The notes beneath the pieces are model-generated. The model was not told where the DNA came from, did not search any database, and worked only from the letters and a program-made list of their open reading frames with translations. Position numbers and translations under genes: made by a program. A DNA stretch of 64,000 nt from Rossellomorea aquimaris (GTDB lineage Bacteria; Bacillota; Bacilli; Bacillales; Bacillaceae_B): positions 806,001-870,000 of the forward strand of contig NZ_VTEX01000002.1 of the NCBI RefSeq assembly GCF_008180865.1, written 5' to 3'. Position 1 is the stretch's first letter. Each line of letters starts with the position of its first letter. This document shows positions 55,043 through 62,786 of this stretch, in pieces.

Positions 55043-55387
55043 TTAGTTTTTTAATTGTGACCATTCTCGTTCAAAATTAGTGAATGGATCCGATGATTTT
55101 TCTTCTATAATGACTTCTTCTTTTTTCCAGTTCTTGTAGATCACATACAGAACGTATAGAGCAACCAATCCGATGATCGCCGGGAAGTTGGATATCGAAG
55201 CACTGAATGCCGCAAGACCGATCAGTGCCCATAAGATCTTCTTCATTGTGGAATCTGTTTTCACAAATCCTTTAAAGCTGTAATACATGATCACTAACGA
55301 GATGGCGAGCCCTACGATCGGTCCCAAATTGGCAAGCAGGACAATGGCTGCAATCCCTCCTGCTAAAAGCAATCCAAATTTCTTCAT
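55043..55387 (-). CDS. liaI: Membrane anchor LiaI
   Basis: 114 residues with three hydrophobic segments and an acidic, helical C-terminal tail (KKEEVIIEEKSSDPFTNFER). The position and size fit LiaI, which recruits LiaH. ATG follows AAAGGAGGCAACAACAT. Upstream of it lies the likely LiaR-activated promoter; I could not define the LiaR box with confidence. Confidence 0.88.
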   Translation of the reverse strand: MKKFGLLLAGGIAAIVLLANLGPIVGLAISLVIMYYSFKGFVKTDSTMKKILWALIGLAAFSASISNFPAIIGLVALYVLYVIYKNWKKEEVIIEEKSSDPFTNFEREWSQLKN

Positions 55388-55560
55388 ATGTTGTTGCCTC
55401 CTTTCTTCTTCATGTCTCTATCCTATCTATTTTCAGGGTTTCCCATAACGAGCCTGAGCTTTATTTTCGTATCAGACTTGAGGCTTAGGGGTGGTAGGAC
55501 TTGTCGTTTTTTTGATGTTTTGGCGGAGGGGTCGCGAAGTTTGTCCTTTTTTGTAGAACG

Positions 55561-55666
55561 GTCGATATAGTGAAAATAAGGTTGATAAAATGAAAGAACG
55601 GTTGATAAATTTTTTTAAGGTCGATAAATTCGAATAATGGTCGATAAACCACTACAACAGTCGTTC
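55561..55666. repeat. Periodic GTYGATA cluster, 20 bp period
   Basis: GTCGATA or GTTGATA starts at 55561, 55581, 55601, 55620 and 55640, with GTCGTTC at 55660: steps of 20, 20, 19, 20, 20. It lies in the 55388-55715 gap between liaI and the M3 peptidase gene. The remaining gap is promoter-like or has nothing evident. Confidence 0.8.
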
Positions 55667-55678
55667 CACTACAAAAAT

Positions 55679-55709
55679 AAGGTCCGTCCCCAAAACGGAA
55701 CGGACCCTG
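55679..55709 (-). terminator. Terminator of the M3 peptidase gene
   Basis: GGTCCGT/ACGGACC stem made by an exact word and a degenerate partner, with an AT-rich tail on the minus strand. Confidence 0.7.
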
Positions 55710-55715
55710 ACAGCA

Positions 55716-57503
55716 TTATTCTGTTAACTCAAGAAATTCTTCGATATCCGCTATGCATAGCTTGATCCCTTTTTCCCAGAAGGCTTCTTTGGTGATGTCT
55801 TCACCGAGGTGCTTCATGGCCAGTTCTTCGACATTCATGACCGCTGTGTCACGGAGTAATGCCATGTATTTATCTTCATAGCTTTCATCCGACTCCAGGG
55901 CTTTGGCGTAAATGCTCAGTGAGAACAAGTATCCAAAGGTGTATGGGAAGTTATAGAACGGCACTCCTGTAATATAGAAATGGAGCTTCGATGCCCAGAA
56001 GCGCGGATGAACCTCTCCAATGGAGTCTGAGAATGCTTCCTTCTGAGCGTCCACCATCAGTTCGTTGAGTTTATCAGCAGATACAATCCCCTTCTTACGT
56101 TCTTCATAGAAACGTGTCTCGAATAAGAAACGGGCATGGATGTTCATGAAGAACGCGACACTCCTCTGCAGTTTATCTTCCACCAGGGCAATCTTTTCAG
56201 CCTTCGTCTCCGCTTCCTTTACGGCAGCATCCGCGACGATCATTTCAGCAAAAGTGGATGCGGTCTCTGCCACGTTCATGGCGTAGTTACGATTCAATGT
56301 GTGCATCGGTTTTAATGCATAGGAATGAAACGCATGCCCTAACTCGTGTGCAAGGGTGGAGACATTCGACATTGAGCCTGAATACGTCATGAAGATACGG
56401 GATTGATCACTTAACGGGAAGGATGTGCAGAATCCACCCGGACGTTTTCCCGATCGGTCCTCCGCTTCTATCCATTGGTTCTCAAATGCTTTTTCAGCAA
56501 ACTGGGCCATCTCTTCTCCGAATCGGGAGAACTGCTTCAGAATGAATTTTGCCCCATCGTCATATGACATGGTACTCGTCGACTCTGCCACGGGTGCGTC
56601 AAGGTCATACCAATCGAGTCGGTCTTTCCCGATTAGTTTCGCTTTTCTTTCCAGGTACTGAACGAATGGCTGCTTGTTCTTTGAAATAGCTCCCCACATG
56701 GCATCCAGCGTTTCTTGCTTCATACGATTATATTCAAGGGGCTCCTTCATCAATTCGTCCCAGCCACGCTTCTTGTAGACATTCAAGCGAAAGCCTCCAA
56801 GGTGATTAAGTGTCCTTGCAAAGAGTTCCTCATTTTGTTCCCAGGCATTCTCTAATTTTTCAAAAACCTCTTTGCGCGTATTGGCGTCTGGACTGGAGAG
56901 CAGATTATTAGCCTGACCAACCGATAGTTTTTTTCCATCATGTTCAATCTCCATTGCCCCTACGATCGTGTCATACATCTGTCCCCAGCCGTGATAGCCA
57001 TCGACAGCTAACGCCTGGATAAGTGACTCTTCTGTGCTGGATAGCTTATCTTTCGCTTTTTGTCTCCACTCATTGAGGACGAAGGTAATTTCACTCAGTT
57101 GATCATGTTGAAGCAGTTCATTCCAGACCTCTTCTCTGCAATCTGAAAGCTGCTGCTGAAACTTTGTAAAAGTAGAAGAAAAGTCCGCACTCAGGCTTGT
57201 GACTTCCGCGCGGAGAGAATCTGCTTTTCGGTCATGCATATTTTGAGCTTCAAGACAGCTCACGAAGGCACCTGCCTGTCGCAAATATAGCATCACTTCT
57301 TTTGCTTCTTCTATAAGCTTCCACACCAGGTCAGCATCACTAGCCGATTGGGGCGGATGGAAAGCGAGTGCATTTTCTGCAAAGTCATTTTTCTTTTTTT
57401 CTAACGCATCGAGGTGCTTTCTGAATTCCGAAGATTCACTTCCTCCTTGGAAAAAAACATCTAAATCCCAAACATCCGAATATGTATGATTTGTACGGTC
57501 CAT
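55716..57503 (-). CDS. M3-family oligoendopeptidase (PepF-like)
   Basis: 595 residues. A cytosolic zinc peptidase that cuts oligopeptides. HEXXH motif in LAHELGHAFHSYA, with the third ligand Glu likely in NVAETASTFAEMIVA. Full family length. ATG follows GGGGGACATT. Single gene; B. subtilis has similar PepF/YjbG and YusX. Confidence 0.92.
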   Translation of the reverse strand: MDRTNHTYSDVWDLDVFFQGGSESSEFRKHLDALEKKKNDFAENALAFHPPQSASDADLVWKLIEEAKEVMLYLRQAGAFVSCLEAQNMHDRKADSLRAEVTSLSADFSSTFTKFQQQLSDCREEVWNELLQHDQLSEITFVLNEWRQKAKDKLSSTEESLIQALAVDGYHGWGQMYDTIVGAMEIEHDGKKLSVGQANNLLSSPDANTRKEVFEKLENAWEQNEELFARTLNHLGGFRLNVYKKRGWDELMKEPLEYNRMKQETLDAMWGAISKNKQPFVQYLERKAKLIGKDRLDWYDLDAPVAESTSTMSYDDGAKFILKQFSRFGEEMAQFAEKAFENQWIEAEDRSGKRPGGFCTSFPLSDQSRIFMTYSGSMSNVSTLAHELGHAFHSYALKPMHTLNRNYAMNVAETASTFAEMIVADAAVKEAETKAEKIALVEDKLQRSVAFFMNIHARFLFETRFYEERKKGIVSADKLNELMVDAQKEAFSDSIGEVHPRFWASKLHFYITGVPFYNFPYTFGYLFSLSIYAKALESDESYEDKYMALLRDTAVMNVEELAMKHLGEDITKEAFWEKGIKLCIADIEEFLELTE

Positions 57504-57636
57504 AATGTCCCCCTATTAGATTTTCTCATTGTCCCTATCCTATTTCTAATTCTCGATAAATCCCATAATTCCTTCCTGATCTTTCACTAAGGTTCTTTTG
57601 GTGACGTTTGGTGCTATTATACAGAAGAAAGTAATA

Positions 57637-57748
57637 GTTGATTTCCGCTACAGGATGCTCGCTTTCCGCGGGGCTGGCGGTGAGCCTCCGGGGTCTCACC
57701 TGTCCAGCTATTCCCGCAGGAGTCGATCATCCTTCCACTCCAATCAAC
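57637..57748. repeat. Bacillaceae-type GC-rich repeat element, copy A2
   Basis: Bounded by GTTGATT and AATCAAC. Contains CGCTTTCCGCGGGGCTGGCG and CCCGCAGGAGTCG, similar to 28984-29073. It is in the 57504-58140 gap together with the 167-bp element. Confidence 0.75.
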
Positions 57749-57831
57749 TTTCTAAGCATGTATCCTTAATAGAAATCAATAAAAACAATAAGAATTTTGT
57801 TTTCTAGTTAATTGTTTTTGGACAACTTGTA

Positions 57832-57998
57832 GCACTGTCACGAAAATTCTTGCGAAGATGGTGAGGGGAACTGCGTAGACTCCTGCGGAAGTACGGACGT
57901 GCCGAGACCCCGGAAGCGAAGTTGAGGAGGCTCGGCCGAACGTCCGCGGAAAGCGAAGCAGTTCCCCTCACCATCCAGCACACACTAATTGACAGAGC
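57832..57998. repeat. MITE-like element, copy B2 (167 bp)
   Basis: Ends GCACTGTCA and TGACAGAGC. Same 167-bp length and internal palindrome (GGTGAGGGGAACTGC/GCAGTTCCCCTCACC) as 29327-29493. The order element A then element B in the same orientation is repeated at both loci. Confidence 0.8.
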
Positions 57999-58140
57999 CT
58001 TGCAGAGCTTATTTAAAAAGACAACAACATTTGAGAAAAGAGCGTTCATTAATCCTTTTTGCCTAACTCTCTTCATTTGGTTTTTAATCTGATAAGAGTG
58101 GAATAGTATATAACACCACTACTTACAGGGGGTACACTCA

Positions 58141-58863
58141 ATGAAACTGATCTTGAATATGTTAGCCTTCACTTTAGTGATTGTGATGAATACGCTGGCT
58201 GTTACTTTGCCTTTGAATAATCAATCCACGGGGGAAATCAGTGACAGGCTCGATATAATGATTACTCCGGCGGGTTATGTCTTTTCCATCTGGAGTCTGA
58301 TTTATCTGCTGCTTGCGATTTGGATCATCCGCCAGTTCCCTAAAGACAGAAGGGATCTTCCCCTTTATCAGGAAACAAGCGGACTATTCATCCTGAGCTG
58401 CTTATTGAATTCAGCATGGATATTCGTTTGGCACTACAATTACTTTCTCGTTTCGGTATTTATCATGATTGGACTTCTTTTAACTCTTATTGCCCTTTAT
58501 AGCCGGATGAAGAGTACAGGTCCGTCCCTCCTGGATATAGCCCCTTTTTCGATATATTTAGGATGGATTTCGGTTGCCACGATTGTGAACATTACGTACT
58601 ACTTGACGGACATCGGCTGGAACGGATTCGGCATTTCTGAATTGGTGTGGGCTTATCTCGGGCTGATTGTCGCTACGGTTCTTGCTTTCTGGTTCCGCAT
58701 CAGGCAGCATGACATGCTCTATCCGCTTGTGTTTGTTTGGGCATTTGTCGGTATCGGAGTAAAGAACATGGCAGAACAATCAACCTATTCCTATACAGCC
58801 TACGCACTCGCCTTTATCATCCTCATCTTTGATCTGGTCTATAAGAGAACACGACAATCATAA
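58141..58863 (+). CDS. TspO/MBR-related membrane protein
   Basis: 240 residues, about seven helices. Related to the tryptophan-rich sensory protein family; conserved PAGYVFSIWSLIYLLLAIW, LLNSAWIFVWHY and TYYLTDIGWNG. Longer than a five-helix TspO, as in a known long subgroup. ATG follows AGGGGGTACACTCA. A dispersed word at 58519 encodes part of TGPSLL. Confidence 0.85.
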   Translation: MKLILNMLAFTLVIVMNTLAVTLPLNNQSTGEISDRLDIMITPAGYVFSIWSLIYLLLAIWIIRQFPKDRRDLPLYQETSGLFILSCLLNSAWIFVWHYNYFLVSVFIMIGLLLTLIALYSRMKSTGPSLLDIAPFSIYLGWISVATIVNITYYLTDIGWNGFGISELVWAYLGLIVATVLAFWFRIRQHDMLYPLVFVWAFVGIGVKNMAEQSTYSYTAYALAFIILIFDLVYKRTRQS

Positions 58864-58870
58864 TGTGCAC

Positions 58871-58902
58871 GAAGGTCCGTCCCCCGGGCCTTCTTTTTTT
58901 GT
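58871..58902 (+). terminator. Terminator of the TspO-like gene
   Basis: GAAGG.CCGT/CGGGCCTTC hairpin and seven Ts; its 5' arm includes a dispersed word. Confidence 0.8.
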
Positions 58903-58950
58903 ATAGGAAGCCTTCCGATGACTTACATTAAGTGATAGGGGGTGTGTAGG

Positions 58951-59085
58951 ATGAACCAGCAGAAGAAAAACGTCACTCGTTCCGGAACGGATATTGATGA
59001 GGTTAAACGACTCAATCAGCATTCAGGGCTGACGTATAATCAAGTGAAACAGTTACTGGGAGAACAATATAGCGGAAAGAAATAA
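58951..59085 (+). CDS. Small conserved-looking protein
   Basis: 44 residues: MNQQKKNVTRSGTDIDEVKR, then LNQHSGLTYNQVKQLLGEQY and SGKK. ATG follows AGGGGGTGTGTAGG. A terminator follows at once. The N-terminal lysine/glutamine cluster and an amphipathic helix recall small spore-associated proteins, but I do not recognise the family. Confidence 0.72.
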   Translation: MNQQKKNVTRSGTDIDEVKRLNQHSGLTYNQVKQLLGEQYSGKK

Positions 59086-59091
59086 CTGCAA

Positions 59092-59124
59092 ATAAAGAAA
59101 GCGTCGACTTAGTCGGCGCTTTCT
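59092..59124. terminator. Bidirectional terminator
   Basis: AAGAAAGCG.CGAC/GTCG.CGCTTTCTT hairpin between the small gene and the convergent antiporter gene; it overlaps the antiporter stop. Confidence 0.85.
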
Positions 59125-60995
59125 TGATTCGTTTCATTTTGAGCTTTGATGATCTCTTTTTCACGTTGAACCGTAAGTTTCTCCTGAATCTTATTCTTTT
59201 CCTTACAGGGCTGAGTGAGACTGACAATCACATCTCCCTGCTCAATCTTAGGTGAAGCACCTTCAGTGAAGAATTCAATCCTTCCTGCCGCTTTAAGGGC
59301 AAACAACAATAATGTGTTTTCATCCCGCTCCTCCAGATAAGATTCAAAGGTGTACTTTTCAGTAATATTCGTTTTTCTGAATACGTCTCCCCGTTCGACA
59401 CGTTTATTCAGCTCTTCCCATGTCACGTGGTTTTGGAAGAGGATCCTTCCGCCAATCGTATGAACCATATCTTCAAGATCATCGTCCCGCTGGCTGCGCA
59501 AACTCAGTTGGAATAGGTTATTACGGCCGATCTCAGGAACAAATGTCGTACAGACAAGAGCGTTGTAAGAATCAAGCTCCGTAGCCGCAATCATGTATTC
59601 ATACGGCGTCATATCTAGATAGTATTCCGTTTGTTCGGATAAGATTTCACCACGGTAGAATGGGATCCCTGCTTTTCTGACTGAAAACAATCTCTGCCAT
59701 GATGAATCCGAAATTAAGACCGGAATCTTCAGGTCTTGAAGGGTTTTGGCAAATTCAGTACTGAATTTACTCCCTCCCACAATCATAACTCCCGGTCTTT
59801 CATCAATGGCAAGGTCCAATTTTTTCGCCAGCCATTTAATGGAGAAGCCATGTGCACATACTGTAGAGAAAACGAGTGCAAAAGTCAGGGACGTCAGTAT
59901 AGCCGCATCCTCAAAGCCTTTCTCTAATAGTACTGAAGCAAAATAACTTGAGACGGTCAGCGCGACAATTCCCCTAGGGGCAATCCAGCCGACAAGCAAT
60001 TTCTCCTTATTAGAGAGGTCCGTCCCTATCGTAGATAACCAAATCGATAATGGTCGGACAATGAATAACATAAGAAGCACAAACGCGACGATGTTCCAGT
60101 TAAAGATTCGTAATAGCGTATCTACGGTTAACGAAGCCGTCAGCATCACGAAAATGGTTGAAATGAGAAGTACCGAAATGTTTTCTTTGAAGTGACGCAT
60201 ATCATCAATGGATGAAATATGCATATTCGCAAGCGTCATCCCCATTGCCGTGACGGCTAACAGTCCTGTTTCATGTGTGATCTGATCTGAAACTGTGAAG
60301 CAGGCAAGAACCAGCGCAAAAACAACAGGTGACTTCAAGAACTCCGGTACATGTCCATTTTCAAAAATGAAGCCTGTGAATTTCCCCAGTGCCCATCCAA
60401 ATACCACGGCAAATAAGGAAGCTGCAAAGAAGAGTAATAAAGCTAACCCCGTGACTTCATCGCTTATAAAGAAATTAATGATTTCAAAAGCAAAAACGGC
60501 AAGCAGGGCACCGAATGGATCAACGACTATCCCTTCCCATTTCAGGATCGCTGCAGGTCTTGGTTTCAACTTCGCCTGTCTTAGCAGGGGTAGAATGACG
60601 GTTGGACCGGTTACGATAAATAATCCACCAATGACAAAGGAAACAGCCCAGGATAACCCGGCCACATAATGAGCCCCTAGAGAACCTAATATCCAAGCAA
60701 GGATGGCTCCTATGGTGACTATTCTAAATAAAGGCTTACCTAATCCCTTTACCTCTCGAAAATTAAGATTTAAGCTTCCTTCAAAAAGGATGATGGCAAC
60801 CGCCATGGATATAATGGGTTTGAACACTTCCCCGAAATCGTCCTTTGGATTAATGAGACCAAATATAGGTCCCACCAGCAATCCAACAATCGACATGACG
60901 ACGATGGCAGGAAGCCTGAACCTCCAGGCAATCCACTGGGAAGCGATCCCGAGTACTCCGACTAACATGATGTTGAATAAAATAGAATCGATCAT
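59109..60995 (-). CDS. Cation:proton antiporter with C-terminal TrkA-like regulatory part
   Basis: 628 residues. About 12-13 helices (to about 395) of the CPA family; conserved GLFIVTGPTVILPLLRQAKL, IVVDPFGALLAVFAFE. A cytosolic TrkA_N-like domain (GVMIVGGSKFSTEFAKTLQD) and a TrkA_C domain (about 545-600) follow. Probably moves Na+ or K+ against protons. A dispersed word (60017) encodes part of IGTDLSN. ATG follows AAAGGAGAAAGCT. Confidence 0.87.
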   Translation of the reverse strand: MIDSILFNIMLVGVLGIASQWIAWRFRLPAIVVMSIVGLLVGPIFGLINPKDDFGEVFKPIISMAVAIILFEGSLNLNFREVKGLGKPLFRIVTIGAILAWILGSLGAHYVAGLSWAVSFVIGGLFIVTGPTVILPLLRQAKLKPRPAAILKWEGIVVDPFGALLAVFAFEIINFFISDEVTGLALLLFFAASLFAVVFGWALGKFTGFIFENGHVPEFLKSPVVFALVLACFTVSDQITHETGLLAVTAMGMTLANMHISSIDDMRHFKENISVLLISTIFVMLTASLTVDTLLRIFNWNIVAFVLLMLFIVRPLSIWLSTIGTDLSNKEKLLVGWIAPRGIVALTVSSYFASVLLEKGFEDAAILTSLTFALVFSTVCAHGFSIKWLAKKLDLAIDERPGVMIVGGSKFSTEFAKTLQDLKIPVLISDSSWQRLFSVRKAGIPFYRGEILSEQTEYYLDMTPYEYMIAATELDSYNALVCTTFVPEIGRNNLFQLSLRSQRDDDLEDMVHTIGGRILFQNHVTWEELNKRVERGDVFRKTNITEKYTFESYLEERDENTLLLFALKAAGRIEFFTEGASPKIEQGDVIVSLTQPCKEKNKIQEKLTVQREKEIIKAQNETNQESAD

Positions 60996-61129
60996 AGCTT
61001 TCTCCTTTGAAGGTTATGAAATGAGCCATCATAACAGTAGATATTATGTACATGTTTCCAGGATAAAAGATTTGTCCCTCTTTGTGCAAAACAAAGAGGT
61101 TCAAAAGGGCACATCTGTTTTTTTATAGT

Positions 61130-62446
61130 TTACATTTTAATTGCCGATTTTAACCAGAGAGTCGTTTCCAATTCTCTGCAGATCGTAAAATAATGAAGCA
61201 TGGTGATCAGAACGGCTCCCGCGTTCATGCCAAGAATGACTCCTTCCATTCCAAAACGGGATCCGAGCAAGTATATCAGTGTAAAAGAAAATACACTCGA
61301 CCATATGGTATGAAGGAGAGCATCCTTCACCAATCCCAGTCCGATCAAAAAAGCTTGGAGTGGAAACACCAGGAAATGAAAAAGAAAATACGGCCAGAGC
61401 AGCTTCAAATAATAGGCCGATTCCACAGAATGAAAGAACATTTCTGTAATATAGTCCCCAAGCAAATAGTATATGAATACTACAGGAATTCCATATCCTA
61501 ATGTAATCCACATGACCTGCTTAAGGTGTGTCAGTATTCCATCAAAGTCCTTTGATGACACTTTTTCCGATACAGTCGGAATTAACACGATCAACATCGA
61601 GAAGGCAATAAATGATGGAAAAAAGCCGATGGTGAGGGCAATTCCAGCCAACATTCCGAAATGCTCATTCGCTTCCAGCGCTCCCATACCTGAAAGAACT
61701 AACGCCCATTTGATCAAAAATGGCTGAACGGCATGGGTGAGAGCGTGGAATATCCGCAGCACGGTCGTTGGAAGCGATACAGATAATACTGACTTTCTCA
61801 TTTCAATTATTGATAATGTAGAATGGCTTTTCTTTCTATTACCCCTAATCTCGAGTACGTAAGCATGAATTAAATAAACAAAGACGACCACTTCACTGGC
61901 AATCAGCGTCCCAAGTGCTATGAAGATGGACGTATTGATACCAAAAGATAGAAAATTATAGATCGAAACCAGTAAAAATAGCTGAATTCCTTTACGCAGA
62001 AAATTTGCGACTGCAATTTTGCCCATCCGCTGGATCCCCATAAAATAGCCCCTGGTGATCGAAGTAAACGCCACAATGGGAATGACAATCAAAATGAGCC
62101 AGCGAATCCCTGGGTGGTATCCTTCAAATAAAGGAGTCCAGGCATATATGAGGACCATGAGAACTAAGAGAATGCACGTCGTGATGACCGCAAATCGAAA
62201 TGCATAGTGAAGCATGCCCCGATGATACTTTTCTTCCCGTTCGGCAAAGAACTTGGAAAGACTGATCGGCAGCTCCATACTTGATAAAATGACAATCAGA
62301 AACACAGTCGGCAGAATCGACATATATGAGCCAAGACCAGCCTCCCCAAGCTCCCGAGCCAAAATCATATTGATCACAAACTCCAAACACTCACCTAAAA
62401 AAGCCGTCACCACCAGCACCAATGTACCTCTTAAAAACAAACTCAT
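61130..62446 (-). CDS. MOP-superfamily flippase (SpoVB/YkvU-like)
   Basis: 438 residues, 12-14 helices. A polysaccharide-export or lipid-linked-precursor flippase related to SpoVB/YkvU. Marks: GLGSYMSILPTVFLIVILSS, RGYFMGIQRMGKIAVANFLR. The ribosome site AGGCAGGG is weak. Single gene; substrate unknown. Confidence 0.85.
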   Translation of the reverse strand: MSLFLRGTLVLVVTAFLGECLEFVINMILARELGEAGLGSYMSILPTVFLIVILSSMELPISLSKFFAEREEKYHRGMLHYAFRFAVITTCILLVLMVLIYAWTPLFEGYHPGIRWLILIVIPIVAFTSITRGYFMGIQRMGKIAVANFLRKGIQLFLLVSIYNFLSFGINTSIFIALGTLIASEVVVFVYLIHAYVLEIRGNRKKSHSTLSIIEMRKSVLSVSLPTTVLRIFHALTHAVQPFLIKWALVLSGMGALEANEHFGMLAGIALTIGFFPSFIAFSMLIVLIPTVSEKVSSKDFDGILTHLKQVMWITLGYGIPVVFIYYLLGDYITEMFFHSVESAYYLKLLWPYFLFHFLVFPLQAFLIGLGLVKDALLHTIWSSVFSFTLIYLLGSRFGMEGVILGMNAGAVLITMLHYFTICRELETTLWLKSAIKM

Positions 62447-62609
62447 ATGTTTGTACCCTGCCTTTGTTTTAGATGGTCTATTCTATGATGGTTGTCCTGG
62501 GAATATGTGAAGGGGCACGTGATGGAAATGGAGTTAGTGCTTTATTATGGGTTTGTTTCGCTTTAGATTGATGCTGCGGGGTATTGTTGAGTATGAGGGA
62601 GAGGTTGTA

Positions 62610-62699
62610 GCGGCACTTCCAACCAAACTCGTGCCAGTTTCAAGCAAACTCGTGCCACTTTTCCACTTTGTTGTGTCACTTTCAGACAAACTTGTGCCA
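62610..62699. repeat. Periodic GTGCCACTT cluster, 21 bp period
   Basis: Words align at 62610 (GCGGCACTT), 62631 (GTGCCAGTT), 62652 (GTGCCACTT), 62673 (GTGTCACTT) and 62694 (GTGCCAAAT), each exactly 21 bp apart. AAACTCGTGCC or AAACTTGTGCC recurs. It occupies the middle of the 62447-62786 gap. Confidence 0.82.
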
Positions 62700-62755
62700 A
62701 ATTGTGAACATACCGCTACAGAATACCCACCGGCCTATCTATTTTCAAAACAAAA

Positions 62756-62783
62756 AGCAGCCCTCCCGAGGACTGCTTTCAAT
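62756..62783 (-). terminator. Terminator of the GH30 gene
   Basis: AAAGCAGTCCTC/GAGGGCTGCTTT hairpin with a T run on the minus strand. Confidence 0.85.
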
Positions 62784-62786
62784 CTA

